From Paenibacillus amylolyticus (GTDB lineage Bacteria > Bacillota > Bacilli > Paenibacillales > Paenibacillaceae), in NCBI RefSeq assembly GCF_029689945.1, contig NZ_CP121451.1, positions 5,084,001-5,148,000 of the forward strand: DNA of 64,000 nt. Direction: 5' to 3'. Below are positions 8,689-18,478 of this stretch, piece by piece. Under the pieces are notes generated by a model. That model saw only the letters and a list, made by a program, of their open reading frames with translations. It was not told the origin of the DNA and did not search any database. Each line of letters begins with the position of its first letter. Position 1 is the first letter of the stretch. The position numbers and the translations under genes were made by a program.

Positions 8689-9924
8689 TTAACTCAACAC
8701 CTGATCCAATTGACGCTTCCTGCCCCGGCTGACCATCAGGAAATAGATCACCACGGCACCGAGATCAGCACATGCGATAACAATTCCCATTGGCACAGCT
8801 GTACCTTCTCCTCCGAGACCAACCAGCGGAGCGACAATACCACCGAACAGGAACGTCATCACACCAATAAGCGCAGACGCACTGCCTGCCGACTTCTCCT
8901 GATTGGCCATTGCCAAAGCGAAGGACGCGGTATTGACCAACCCCACACTGGATACCACCAAAAATAACGGAATCAGTACAGAGATCAGATTACCTCCAGC
9001 CAGAATGGCGATGAGCAGTGATGTTCCTCCGAGTGCTGCGATTAGAAGCCCTGCGATTAACAGACGGGTCTCAGATACCTTGCCTGCAAGTCTGCCGGCA
9101 ACCTGACTGGCCAGAATAATGCCAAGCCCGTTTATGGCAAAACAAATACTGAACATTTGCGGGGAAACCCCATATATTTTTTGAAGTACAAACGGCGAAC
9201 CGGATATGTAGGCAAACATGCCAGCCGCTACGAAACCCTGGGTCAACGCATATCCCATAAACTGACGATCCCCTGCAATTTTTCGGAACGTAATCAACGT
9301 TTGTTTCAATCCCCCGCTTGATCTGCGGTTGGAAGGCAACGTCTCTCCCAGACCGAAAATGACAGCAAGCAGCGTAAGTATACCGATGAGGCTAAGTAAA
9401 ATAAATACGCCGCGCCACGACGTATACGTTAATAATTGTCCGCCAATAATCGGTGCAGCAATCGGGGCTACGCCGTTGATCAGCATTAACAGGGAGAAGA
9501 ATCGTGTCAGTTCCGGGCCCGAATATACGTCTCTAACGATTGCCCGCGAGATGACGATCCCTGCCGCTCCGGCTACACCCTGAATGAACCGCAGCACAAC
9601 AAAAGAGCCCATCGTAGGGCTGACCAGGCAGAGGATGGAAGCAATGGTATAGAGCACAAGTCCTGCAATGAGCGGTGTTCGCCGACCACGTACATCACTT
9701 AAAGGTCCGGCAAGCAACTGTCCCACCGCCAGACCAATCATACAAGCCGTCAGACTGAGTTGAGCATACGAAGTTGATGAACCGAACTCATCGGCCAACG
9801 TGGGCAATGCAGGCAAATACATATCCAGGGACAACGGCCCGAAGGCCGACAGCGTCCCCAGAATTAATGCCATTCGCACACGCGATGTTGCGCTCGTGTT
9901 CAATGAAGCTGTTGTACTTTTCAT
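8689..9924 (-). CDS. Bcr/CflA-family multidrug efflux MFS transporter
   Basis: 411 residues with about 12 membrane helices. The first helix carries GPLSLDMYLPALP, the hallmark of the Bcr/CflA drug-resistance subfamily, and the loop between helices 2 and 3 has the MFS motif A as GPLSDVRGRRTPL. The family exports bicyclomycin, chloramphenicol and similar compounds by drug-proton antiport. The gene starts 6 bases after the stop of the alarmone synthetase gene, and its GGGGAG binding site lies inside the end of that gene, so the two are an operon and probably translationally linked. Confidence 0.9.
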   Translation of the reverse strand: MKSTTASLNTSATSRVRMALILGTLSAFGPLSLDMYLPALPTLADEFGSSTSYAQLSLTACMIGLAVGQLLAGPLSDVRGRRTPLIAGLVLYTIASILCLVSPTMGSFVVLRFIQGVAGAAGIVISRAIVRDVYSGPELTRFFSLLMLINGVAPIAAPIIGGQLLTYTSWRGVFILLSLIGILTLLAVIFGLGETLPSNRRSSGGLKQTLITFRKIAGDRQFMGYALTQGFVAAGMFAYISGSPFVLQKIYGVSPQMFSICFAINGLGIILASQVAGRLAGKVSETRLLIAGLLIAALGGTSLLIAILAGGNLISVLIPLFLVVSSVGLVNTASFALAMANQEKSAGSASALIGVMTFLFGGIVAPLVGLGGEGTAVPMGIVIACADLGAVVIYFLMVSRGRKRQLDQVLS

Positions 9925-9930
9925 CGAGAA

Positions 9931-10677
9931 CTACTCCCCGCTGCCCAGCAGCTTGAGCAGGTTGGACGGCAGTGTGAACTGTTGATTGTTAATAATAATA
10001 CGACGCAATTCTTCTTCGTCCCGCTCGTTATCCGCGTCCTTGATCTCCTGAATTTCCCGGTGAAGTCTCTCCATCTGTTGATCCAGCGCATTGGCGGAAT
10101 CTGCCGCACTCTTTAGCTCTCTCGTCAAATGCTCGGGAACATCCTTGTTGTATTTATAGAAAATTTTATGCTCCAGACTCGCCCAGAAATCCATCGCGAT
10201 CGTACGGATCTGGATCTCTACACATGCCCGTTCCTCACCATTGGACATGTACACAGGCACTTCCACGAGAAGGTGAAGGCTTTGGTAGCCGTTTGGCTTC
10301 GGATTCTTGATGTAGTCCTTAACCTCCAGAACACGCAGATCACTCTGGTTGCACAGCATATCCTTAATGCGATAGATATCCGAGATAAAGGAACATGTAA
10401 TACGTACACCGGCGATATCCTTGATATTTTGCTTGATGCTCTCAAACGTTAACTCATGGTTTTTGCGGAACATCTTGTTCATAATGCTCTCAGGTGACTT
10501 CAATCTGGACTTTGTATGCTCTATTGGACTGTAATCATGCAGCGACTGGAATTCTTCCTTCAGGACTTCAATCTTGGTTTCCATTTGATCCAGTGCAAAT
10601 TTATAAATCATCATAAATCTCGTAATTTCATATTTAAATTTCTTGAATTGATCGATTGGATGTGGAGCGTTCATCAT
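9931..10677 (-). CDS. sasA: Small alarmone synthetase (RelP/SasA/YwaC type), (p)ppGpp synthetase
   Basis: 248 residues; GGGAG lies 6 bases before the first ATG. The single RelA/SpoT synthetase domain shows EHTKSRLKSPESI, the core DIAGVRITCSF, the pair KDYIKNPKPNGYQSLH and EIQIRTIAMDFWASLEHK, all conserved in B. subtilis YwaC; there is no HD hydrolase and no TGS/ACT region. It transfers pyrophosphate from ATP to GDP or GTP. The C-terminal coiled stretch (about residues 195-225, rich in Glu/Arg) probably mediates oligomer contacts. The protein is longer than YwaC (about 210 residues) by a C-terminal tail of about 40 residues. In relatives transcription responds to cell-envelope stress; no such promoter could be proven here. 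Confidence 0.9.
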   Translation of the reverse strand: MMNAPHPIDQFKKFKYEITRFMMIYKFALDQMETKIEVLKEEFQSLHDYSPIEHTKSRLKSPESIMNKMFRKNHELTFESIKQNIKDIAGVRITCSFISDIYRIKDMLCNQSDLRVLEVKDYIKNPKPNGYQSLHLLVEVPVYMSNGEERACVEIQIRTIAMDFWASLEHKIFYKYNKDVPEHLTRELKSAADSANALDQQMERLHREIQEIKDADNERDEEELRRIIINNQQFTLPSNLLKLLGSGE

Positions 10678-10920
10678 GGCTTTCTCCCTTTCTTTCTACA
10701 CATTAAAGTTAGTTTTATGAATATGAGGACAAGCGGTCTATCGACATGTCTCCTGAACCATTATAAATCATATGGAGCCAATAAACGAATTTCTAACATT
10801 CGGGCTGGCGATTCAGCCTTAAAGGTATGGGAACTTATTTTACGCGCATGATATAGAAACATCCCTGTTATTTGACCCGTTATTCGTTAGTAAAAGAGGT
10901 GGATTGCCCTGCTCTATCAA

Positions 10921-11742
10921 GTGACGTATTCATCCGATATGCTTCAGGTAAAAGCTTATTTATTCCTGCCACGAGGCTGTTCGTTATTCACTTCCATACA
11001 TGGATCTCTGCATCTGCAAGCGCTCGCCAGCCACTATCCTTCTGCAACAACAATGCTTGATGCCGCTCCCGTACAGAAACAGTGGCCAGTGCTGATCTAT
11101 TGTCGCGGCGGACTTGGCAGATATGGCGGGGTGAATACCCTTTGGCTTGAGCAATTTGTACAGCAAGGTTATATCGTGTTCGCCCCAGCCTATCGTGGCA
11201 ACGAAGGCGGTGAAGGTCGTGACGAGTACGGCGGGAAAGATGCCGAAGATGTGCATGCCGCTTATCGTTTGATACAGAGTTTACCTTTTGTCGACCCGAC
11301 ACGGATATCGCTAATGGGGTTCTCCCGTGGAGCCATTAATGCGGTACATACGGCAACCACCTACAATGAGGGGCCGGATAAAGTACATAAGTTAGTCCTT
11401 TGGAGCGGTGTCTCCGATGTCGAACGAACGTATCATGAACGAACTGACCTGAGACGCACATTGAAACGGGTGCTGGGAGGTTCACCGCGCACAATTCCAC
11501 AAGCTTATCTCGCGCGTTCTCCCTTATCCAAAGCGAACAAACTGTCTTGTCCCGTGCTGATCATGCATGGTACATCAGATACACAGGTGAACTATAGTCA
11601 CGGAACCCGAATGTATCATTGGCTGAAGCGCAGAGGTGCAAACGTTACGTTTCATGCCTATGGCGGACAGGACCATCATTTTCACGAAAGGATACATGAG
11701 GCAGCGGTGAACAATATGTTCGCTTGGCTTACGTCACCATAG
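10921..11742 (+). CDS. Alpha/beta hydrolase of the prolyl-oligopeptidase/dienelactone type
   Basis: 273 residues from a GTG at 10921. The start is uncertain: the frame is open for several codons upstream, the best binding site (AGAGGTGG at about 10894-10901) is far from the GTG, and the upstream codons (ALLYQVTYSSD) read like family sequence, so an unusual start (CTG 10909) or a lost base is possible. Motifs: RGGLGRYGG and PAYRGNEGGEG (oxyanion region), nucleophile GFSRGAIN, acid residue in MHGTSDTQVNY and His in GGQDHHFHE. The layout matches S9-type peptidase-like acyl hydrolases. Cytoplasmic; substrate unknown. Confidence 0.8.
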   Translation: MTYSSDMLQVKAYLFLPRGCSLFTSIHGSLHLQALASHYPSATTMLDAAPVQKQWPVLIYCRGGLGRYGGVNTLWLEQFVQQGYIVFAPAYRGNEGGEGRDEYGGKDAEDVHAAYRLIQSLPFVDPTRISLMGFSRGAINAVHTATTYNEGPDKVHKLVLWSGVSDVERTYHERTDLRRTLKRVLGGSPRTIPQAYLARSPLSKANKLSCPVLIMHGTSDTQVNYSHGTRMYHWLKRRGANVTFHAYGGQDHHFHERIHEAAVNNMFAWLTSP

Positions 11743-11824
11743 TCCCGCGCCATGAATTTCATTTTGAAGAAGCATAGGTTATGGCTGTATACTGGAGGGG
11801 TTACGTTTTTTGGAAAGGACGGAT

Positions 11825-12544
11825 ATGATGAATCAAAACACCCTCCAAAAGTACTCGATGCTCCTTCTATGTATGTCTGCGGGGATGGTCGATCTGATTG
11901 GATATCTGGGACTGGGACATGTGCTCACAGCCAATATGACGGGGAATATTGTTTTATTGGGAATTGCCATCGCCCGTGCCCAGGAATTTGTCGTGCTGCG
12001 TTCCCTCTTGGCTCTTATCGGTTTTATTGCTGGCAATGCCATTGCCGCACACATGATCGGACATGTGCATACCAAAAATGGCTGGTCCTCTCGGGTTACA
12101 TCCGTATTCACTGTTGAGAGCATATTGCTCTTGGTGTTCGCAATCGCCATGATCAGTCCGTACGCTGAACAACTGTCCTATCTGTTAATTGTCGTCCTGA
12201 GCGTTGCAATGGGGATGCAGACAACGGCGGCCCGCCGCATTGGAATTGCAGGCATCTCCACAACCGTGCTGACCAATAATTTGGCCGCTGTGGTAGAGGA
12301 TACCGTAAGCATTGTCAGAAGGCTGAGACATGTTAATATCCGGACACTGGCCAAAGCCCTGTCTACCGATTCCTATCTTCGTGCAGGTGCGGTTGTCATC
12401 TATCTGGTCGGGGTCATTGTAGCCGCATTGCTGTTCCACCGTGTGCCCATGATCGCCGTCTGGATTCCTGTCCTGAGTATCGGCGGGGTAACCCTGTACG
12501 CCCGGTTGCATGCATGGGGAAGTTCACAACAAAGGGAAGGCTAA
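11825..12544 (+). CDS. DUF1275 (YoaK-type) membrane protein
   Basis: About 239 residues, six predicted membrane helices. The start is the ATG at 11825 or the next one at 11828, after AAAGGA. Family signatures are the N-terminal SAGMVDLIGYLGLGHVLTANMTGN, here seen as LGHVLTANMTGN followed by a long helix, and GMQTTAARRIGIAGISTTVLT in the middle (given here only in part). YoaK/DUF1275 proteins are widespread and of unknown role, possibly transport. The gene is convergent with the LysR gene, 72 bp away, without a clear shared terminator. Confidence 0.87.
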   Translation: MMNQNTLQKYSMLLLCMSAGMVDLIGYLGLGHVLTANMTGNIVLLGIAIARAQEFVVLRSLLALIGFIAGNAIAAHMIGHVHTKNGWSSRVTSVFTVESILLLVFAIAMISPYAEQLSYLLIVVLSVAMGMQTTAARRIGIAGISTTVLTNNLAAVVEDTVSIVRRLRHVNIRTLAKALSTDSYLRAGAVVIYLVGVIVAALLFHRVPMIAVWIPVLSIGGVTLYARLHAWGSSQQREG

Positions 12545-12616
12545 TAACCGCAAAAGGATTTGCTTGCCGTCGTTTGTTTTCTTCGAACATTGTATCCAAT
12601 CGCACTTTTTATTTAA

Positions 12617-13513
12617 TCATTTCATCAAAGAGGCCTCTTGGCGGATAAGCTTGACGAGATGCTGTGCAGCAGGCGACAACACTTCTCCGGCTCGTGTACA
12701 TACGGCAACCGTATTTCTCAGCTGTACACCTTGAACGTACACACGGGCCAGCCTGCCTTGCTGTACATCATCCTTCACAACCAGAGAAGAGATAAAGTTG
12801 GCCCCATAACCTGCCTTCACCGCACTGATCGTTTCATTCAGCCCGTTGAACTGAAGCGCAATGCGTGGAGCGGCCAGGTTATTTGTTGTGCAAAGGGAGA
12901 CCAGTCTCTCACGCGTGGCACTGCCTTCTTCGCGCATGATGAACGGCTCTGCCATCATCTCATGCACCTCAATTTCTCTGCCCGCATACGGATGGTCTGG
13001 ATGTACAACAAACCACATCTCATCGTCAAACAATTCATCCCATTGCACACCCGCATGTGTAATCCCACTTCCACCATACACAGCAATCTCAGCCTCATAG
13101 CGAAGTAACTGGTCAAACGCCGACCGGGTGTTGGTGGTGCTCACAATAATCTCCACATCCTCGTGCATTTGCTTGAACCGCGCAATCCAGCCCGGCAATA
13201 GAAAATTCGAAGGCAAGTAGGTTGCCGTAAGACGGATCAGTCCTTTTTTGCCCTCCCGAAAATCCTGCACAAAATTCTCGACATCCTGCTCCAGCAAGAA
13301 TAGACGTTCGGCATAACCTGTTAACTGTACTCCAGCATCCGTAAGCACCAGCCTTCTCCCCTCCGAAACAAAAAGCTGGATTCCCAATTCACGTTCAAAC
13401 TTCTTCACCTGGGCAGATACCGCTGGCTGACTAATATTCAGCTCTTCCGCGGCACGAGTGACTCCGCCGTATCTCACAATGGCATGAAATAATCGTAATC
13501 CATGTAAATTCAT
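12617..13513 (-). CDS. LysR-family transcriptional regulator
   Basis: 298 residues, AGAGGTG before the ATG. The N-terminal winged helix-turn-helix is clear (FHAIVRYGGVTRAAEELN, then ISQPAVSAQVKKFERELG), followed by the linker helix and the two-lobe effector domain (about residues 90-290). It is transcribed divergently from the O-methyltransferase gene with 140 bp between start codons, the usual layout for a LysR regulator and its target, so control of the methyltransferase is likely (inference). Effector unknown. Confidence 0.92.
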   Translation of the reverse strand: MNLHGLRLFHAIVRYGGVTRAAEELNISQPAVSAQVKKFERELGIQLFVSEGRRLVLTDAGVQLTGYAERLFLLEQDVENFVQDFREGKKGLIRLTATYLPSNFLLPGWIARFKQMHEDVEIIVSTTNTRSAFDQLLRYEAEIAVYGGSGITHAGVQWDELFDDEMWFVVHPDHPYAGREIEVHEMMAEPFIMREEGSATRERLVSLCTTNNLAAPRIALQFNGLNETISAVKAGYGANFISSLVVKDDVQQGRLARVYVQGVQLRNTVAVCTRAGEVLSPAAQHLVKLIRQEASLMK

Positions 13514-13653
13514 ATGTTACACCTCTTCCACCGTCAAATACATAATCTAAAGTTATATTAACATACATAATATATATTTTATTTATATTTCTACTCCGTC
13601 TATAGTTGAATTATGAAATCCAATACAAGAAACAAAGAAAGGAACATGTACAG

Positions 13654-14358
13654 ATGAAAAATACAAATACAATCGATCTCCAGCATACCTGGACCCAAGT
13701 CGATAATTACATGAACGATCTGCTGATTCCCTCGGACTCCCTGCTGGAGCAAACCTTGCAATCCAATGCCGAAGCTGGACTGCCCGCCCATGACGTAACA
13801 CAAAATCAAGGAAAGTTACTCCAGCTCCTGATGCAAATTCAAGGTGCATCCCGTGTACTTGAAATCGGCACACTGGGTGGATATAGTACCATCTGGATGG
13901 CAAGAGCATTGCCTGAACACGGACGCATCGTCTCTCTTGAATCGGAAGCACGGCATGCGGACTTGGCGCGAACCAATCTCACACGTGCAGGACTTATGCA
14001 CAAAGTTGACCTGAGAGTTGGTCCTGCCCTGACCACCCTTCCCGATGTTCAGGAAGAATATAGAGAACCCTTTGATATGATCTTCATCGATGCTGACAAA
14101 CCGAGTAATCCCGATTATCTGAGATGGGCCTTGAGACTGACTCGTCCAGGGAGTCTTATTATTGGTGACAATATCGTCAGAGATGGTGAAGTGATCCGCA
14201 CAGACAGCACGGACGCCAGAGTTCAAGGCGTTCGATCGTTCCTGCAGCTAATCGGGAATCATCCCCGGCTTGAAGCTACAGCACTGCAAACAGTGGGTAG
14301 TAAAGGTTACGATGGATTCGTCATTGCTCGTGTGCTGGATAACCCTGAACCAAAATAA
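13654..14358 (+). CDS. SAM-dependent O-methyltransferase (catechol/caffeoyl-CoA type)
   Basis: 234 residues from the ATG at 13654, with AAAGGA about 10 bases upstream; the in-frame ATG at 13606 has no binding site. Motif I is VLEIGTLGGYSTIWMA, the acidic residue after beta 2 is in IVSLESE, and the metal-binding segment is MIFIDADKPSNPDYLRWA followed by GDNIVRDG. This is the class I O-methyltransferase family 3 pattern, which methylates catechol-like hydroxyls with a divalent metal. It faces a divergent LysR gene that probably regulates it. Confidence 0.9.
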   Translation: MKNTNTIDLQHTWTQVDNYMNDLLIPSDSLLEQTLQSNAEAGLPAHDVTQNQGKLLQLLMQIQGASRVLEIGTLGGYSTIWMARALPEHGRIVSLESEARHADLARTNLTRAGLMHKVDLRVGPALTTLPDVQEEYREPFDMIFIDADKPSNPDYLRWALRLTRPGSLIIGDNIVRDGEVIRTDSTDARVQGVRSFLQLIGNHPRLEATALQTVGSKGYDGFVIARVLDNPEPK

Positions 14359-14435
14359 ACAGTGGTCAATTCTTCCGCAAATTCCCCTTTCCTGTTAAAC
14401 TGGAATGACTGCACAGGCAGACTGGAGGGAACCAC

Positions 14436-15748
14436 TTGAGAGTTTTACAACAGATTCATGCTGAAATTCGCGGCTGGTCCCGCAATATTCAACTTTTTTT
14501 CCTGGCCAGCATTCTGTATCAGATCGGTAATGGCATGTTCTCTGTCTTGTACAATCTGTACATTCAGGGGCTGGGCTATAATGATACAATGAACGGCCAG
14601 ATTGTAAGTATTCAATCACTCGCAACAGCCATTATGTTTGTTCCGATCGGTCTGTGCGGTGACCTCTTCAGCCGCAAGCGGCTGCTCATTACCGGGGCGT
14701 TGTTCAGCGGAATCTTCCTGATCGGACGCTCCTTCGATTATTCGGCTACCGGACTGATTTGGTTTGCGGTATTTTCCGGCCTTTTCGCTGGTGTATTCCA
14801 AGTATTGGCCATTCCTTATCTCGCGGAAAACGTCAAGAAAAGCCAGCCGCTGAAGATGTTTAGCTATTATTCATCTCTTGTGCTCGCTTCCCAGGTGCTT
14901 GGCAGCCTGGGTGGCGGTGTATTTGCAGATTTGTTACATACGGCAGGACTCGCCAAAGTGACCGGATTGCAGACCGTTTTGTTTGTCGGCGGTGCAGCCA
15001 CATTGGCTGCGTTTATACCTCTATTATTTGTAACTGAAGTAAAGGCTGCTTCGCAGACTCCAACACCGACGCAATCAGATCTTCAACTGAGCACAGAGCT
15101 AAAAGAAAGTTTGAGGAATAGCGCAAACACGAATCATTCGGTCACCAAGAAAAAGATTCCCGACTGATTGGTCAGTTTGTGATAACCCAATTATTAATCG
15201 GATTAGGTTCAGGACTGGTTGTACCCTATCTGAATCTGTATTTCACCAATCGCTTCTCGGTATCTCTGAGTGGGATGAGTCTGCTCATTGCACTTGGTCA
15301 GATTATGACGATTGTATCCATGCTGATTGGTCCTACTCTGGCTGCAAGGGTCGGAAGCGTCCGAGCCGTTGTCATTTTCCAGGTTATGTCGCTGCCCTTC
15401 CTTCTATTAACCGGCTTCACCAACCTGCTGTTCATCGCTTCGCTCAGTTTCTTATTTAGACAAGCCTTGATGAATGCAGCCAATCCCATACATTCAGCCA
15501 TCTTGGTGGATCGCATCTCGGACAAGCGTCGCGGGATTGCCAATTCACTGATGCAAACAGCTTTCATGATCGGTTGGGCTACCATGGGACCTGTCCAATC
15601 TTATCTGGTCACCACGTACGGAACGTATTGGGGTTACGCCATCACATTCAGCATCACAGGCAGTTTATACGTTATTTCATCATTAATGTACTATGTCATG
15701 TTCAGAGAACCCAAGCCTTCCGCTACCACTCGCACAGGAGAAGCATGA
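14436..15748 (+). CDS. MFS transporter, frameshifted in the central loop
   Basis: The TTG at 14436 follows GGAGG with 7 bases spacing. The first frame gives six helices (QLFFLASILYQIGNGMFSVL; LFSRKRLLITG in the loop) and ends at 15167. The second frame is open from about 15140 and gives the remaining six helices (RLIGQFVITQLLIGLGSG to the stop at 15748). One added A in the AAAAA run at 15150-15154 restores a single 12-helix protein of about 437 residues with the usual cytoplasmic loop in the middle. The first part resembles YitG/YfmO-like exporters; substrate unknown. A true -1 slippage site is less likely because the run is preceded by G, not A. Confidence 0.78.
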
Positions 15749-15815
15749 TCAGGCAGTAGCTGTCTGGTTGTTCCACAGATCACGTAACGCAACTCATCAT
15801 CAGGAGTGATTACAC

Positions 15816-17009
15816 ATGAACACGAATCCTTCATTGAACCACCTGACAGCATATCTGAATCTCATACCATCTCATTCAACCGATAGGCTAAACGGATGGA
15901 ACTGATGCGCAAGCTTGGTTCCTACGTTGTCTTCCGGTTTTTCTCAGTCTGGGTGTCTCTGTTCTTGGCGGATGGCTGTTCACAGTCCTTCATACACCGA
16001 TCCCGTGGTTGCTCGGGCCCATGGTATTCATGTTGCTTGGTTCACAAGTTGCCAAATGGCCTCTCATGTGGCCTGCCTCCATTCGGGACTATGGCATACT
16101 GATTGTGGGCTATTCGATAGGACTCACCTTAACAGAAGAGGCACTGCACGGTATTCTGCAACAACTTCCCATGATGTTGCTGATGACCTTGCTGTTAATC
16201 GGCTTGTGTGTGATTACCGCCTACATCGCTTCAAAGGTGACCGACTTTGATTTTCCCTCCCTGCTGGTTGGCAGCATCCCAGGTGGACTATCCCAGATGG
16301 TTTCCCTTGCAGAAGAGATGAAATCCATCAATCTGACGCTGGTTACCTTTTTGCAGGTGACTCGGCTGATCATGATTGTCTTCTGTGTGCCTTTCCTTCT
16401 ATTCAGTCCGTGGATTGGAGGTACAGCAGGTGATGGAGCGGATCAGCCTTTCATCGACGTAGCAACGTGGGCTGCCCTTTCCCCGAAATTCTCCTTTATG
16501 CTCCGCTCTGTGTAGCTGGTGCTTGGATTGCACGCAAACTCCGGTTTCCAACGGCCTTTATGTTGGGCCCCATGATCGTCATGTGTGTTATTCAATTAAG
16601 TACCGCACTGCACACACCCAGTCTTCCAACTTCCCTGCTGAACGTATCGCAATTGATGATTGGCAGTCACGTTGGACTGATGCTCAAGCCAGAACATTTG
16701 CAACGCAAAACGCAGACGGTGACCCTCGCTGTGATTAGTAGTGTACTGCTCATTGCTGGTGCGCTTGGATTGAGTTATCTGTTAATGAGTGTGTTCTCCC
16801 TCACTGCGGCTACCTCACTACTCAGTATGGCCCCTGGCGGAATGGATCAGATGAGTATCATGGCACATGAAGTGAATGCCGACCTTTCCGTTGTATCCGG
16901 GTATCAATTGTTCCGCATCCTGTTTATTTTCTTCATCGTCTCTCCCGTACTGAAGATGATTCTCACACATATCTTGAACGGAAAGAAAACTAATCCCTCA
17001 CTTCTATGA
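15816..17009 (+). CDS. AbrB-family membrane protein (AbrB duplication), three frameshifts
   Basis: The ATG at 15816 has AGGAG at a good distance. The reading frame changes near 15893 (GGATGG), near 15945-15949 (TTTTT run) and near 16474-16480 (CCCTTTCCCC); in each place one added base joins the parts. The joined product is about 397 residues with two similar halves of membrane helices: IPWLLGPMVFMLLGSQVA in the first and FPTAFMLGPMIVMCVIQL in the second, each followed by SIPGGLSQM or MAPGGMDQMS. This GPM/PGG pattern identifies the AbrB/YkpB membrane family (related to tricarboxylate-type transport, regulators of gidB in some species). It is unrelated to the transition-state regulator AbrB. 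Function unknown. Confidence 0.72.
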
Positions 17010-17033
17010 TCCTATTCCGTTTGATTCCATGCC

Positions 17034-17079
17034 AAAGAGAGTATCCTCTTGATATCACATCCTGCGGATACTCTCTTTT
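17034..17079 (+). terminator. Rho-independent terminator after the AbrB-family gene
   Basis: Perfect 13-base arms AAAGAGAGTATCC (17034-17046) and GGATACTCTCTTT (17066-17078), followed by further T. It could work in both directions and also lies downstream of the cysteine-cluster gene that ends at 17157. Confidence 0.85.
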
Positions 17080-17156
17080 ATTAGTATAAAATTCACGTTA
17101 CCATATTGCCTTATTCCATTCTAAGTAAAATTATCCTATTAATAAAAACAACTCAC

Positions 17157-17435
17157 TTAAACGACCTTCGGCGTAACTCCGGTCGGTGCAGTTTCTTGCT
17201 CCAGCAAGGTTAGAATATCAAATGCTTCCTGATCGGTGCGACCACACATCTCTATCTCAGCCTGTAATCCACTGCACACCGCAGGTCGCTCTTTTTGACC
17301 AAAAATTCCGCAGCGATTATCATCCGTAAGCTGCACACAACGTACACCTGCCGGCTTGCCATGAGCCATGCCCGGTATCGGTGATGATATGGAAATCGCG
17401 ATACAACATGCGGCACAGCCTGTCCTGCATTCCAT
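17157..17435 (-). CDS. YkgJ-family cysteine-cluster protein
   Basis: 92 residues; GGAGG lies 8 bases before the ATG. Cysteines occur as CRTGCAACC at the N terminus, then single Cys in VRCVQL, NRCGIF and AVCSGL, the usual arrangement of the YkgJ/UPF0153 family thought to hold a zinc ion or an Fe-S cluster. The function of the family is not established. The gene is monocistronic. Confidence 0.85.
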   Translation of the reverse strand: MECRTGCAACCIAISISSPIPGMAHGKPAGVRCVQLTDDNRCGIFGQKERPAVCSGLQAEIEMCGRTDQEAFDILTLLEQETAPTGVTPKVV

Positions 17436-17522
17436 ACGTAATCCCTCCTCATTTCAATAACTATAGTATTTACAATACATGTTCAAAAAGACCGGTTTTC
17501 AGTTTGTAAACTACCTCTAATA

Positions 17523-18371
17523 TTATGAACGATTGATCCAGGTCCATGTTCGAGCGAGCCCCTGCGCGATTCTCCGATTCATGCTTCGATTCGAAAAATA
17601 TCCCCCATGACTTAGCGGATTCCAGCTCATGGCCACGCCGCCAGAGTTCACTTCAATGTCTTCTTTCACCGCTCTCTCATAAGCAGGATCAATGGGGCGT
17701 AACGGATAACCGAGAATATCATCCCGATCATAGAAGTTCACCCACTCCCCTTCCAGTCCGGCATAATACTGATTCACATGGGAAGAGGGAACCTGAATCG
17801 GGCAACTAAAGTCATGGTAACGCAAACTCCATAAGGGCAGGGTTGTACCAAACGAGTAAAAATTCGTCAGTGTGTCTCCCCGCTCCAGAGCCGAGTTCAC
17901 ATCCACAACCTCAGGAATCCGACTGGAAGGATACTGGAGATCGTAGAAGAAGTTACTCGCGATTACAGCACCCAGACTATGGGCAACCACACAGAGCGGA
18001 GCTTCGGGTCCGTTACGCTGTGCAAGAGTATGCATCGCCTGATTCAACGTTCGATGTACAGCATCATAGTTGTGGCCTTGATTTTCCACCGGTTGATATG
18101 CAACCGCATCAGCCAGATAATGGATGACAAATCGGCGCAACGCCTGATAGTTCAAGCCGGGAGAGCTGACGAGCTGTTGAAACAGCGCCTCTTCCCGCTC
18201 CTCAAATACATCCGCCCAATACACAGGTTCGATATCCAGCATCTGTTTGGCAGCTCCAGGCAGGACCATCACCTTGTCCAATTCCTTATGCAAACAAGCA
18301 ATGAGCTTGTCCGCGTAGCCTTCCTTTCGCATACCCAGCCCATGAATAACCATCACCGCAACACGTGTCAT
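17523..18371 (-). CDS. Alpha/beta hydrolase (lipase/esterase-like)
   Basis: 282 residues from the ATG at 18371 (MTRVAVMVIHGLG), which follows GAGGAGGAGAGCC; the longer frame to 18437 has no site. MVIHGLGMR is the oxyanion segment at the N terminus and VVAHSLGAVIASNFF carries the nucleophile Ser (G/A-H-S-L-G elbow). A C-terminal NPLSHGGYF supplies a likely catalytic His. No signal peptide is present. Proteins of this kind are annotated as PGAP1-like or generic esterases; substrate unknown. The MITE-like copy 2 begins about 110 bp upstream. Confidence 0.78.
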   Translation of the reverse strand: MTRVAVMVIHGLGMRKEGYADKLIACLHKELDKVMVLPGAAKQMLDIEPVYWADVFEEREEALFQQLVSSPGLNYQALRRFVIHYLADAVAYQPVENQGHNYDAVHRTLNQAMHTLAQRNGPEAPLCVVAHSLGAVIASNFFYDLQYPSSRIPEVVDVNSALERGDTLTNFYSFGTTLPLWSLRYHDFSCPIQVPSSHVNQYYAGLEGEWVNFYDRDDILGYPLRPIDPAYERAVKEDIEVNSGGVAMSWNPLSHGGYFSNRSMNRRIAQGLARTWTWINRS

Positions 18372-18478
18372 GGCTCTCCTCCTCAACAATCGCCTAGGAA
18401 CTCTTTCTCCACCATATGAACGCCACAACTCGAACATGACTGTTGCTTGCTTTATTAGAAAATCATACTTTATAAAAT

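Noticed and set aside
10872..11060. Alternative frame upstream of and overlapping the hydrolase gene at 10921.
   Set aside because: It begins with a GTG near AGAGGTGG but ends quickly, has no family likeness and overlaps the clear hydrolase frame.
15149..15155. Programmed -1 ribosomal frameshift in the MFS gene (run of A followed by G).
   Set aside because: The heptamer reads GAAAAAG rather than A AAA AAG, so tandem slippage is not well supported, and many other genes in the window have the same kind of single-base break, which favours sequencing error.
15816..17009. Transition-state regulator AbrB.
   Set aside because: The protein is a multi-helix membrane protein of the AbrB/YkpB membrane family and has no SpoVT-AbrB DNA-binding domain; only the name is shared.
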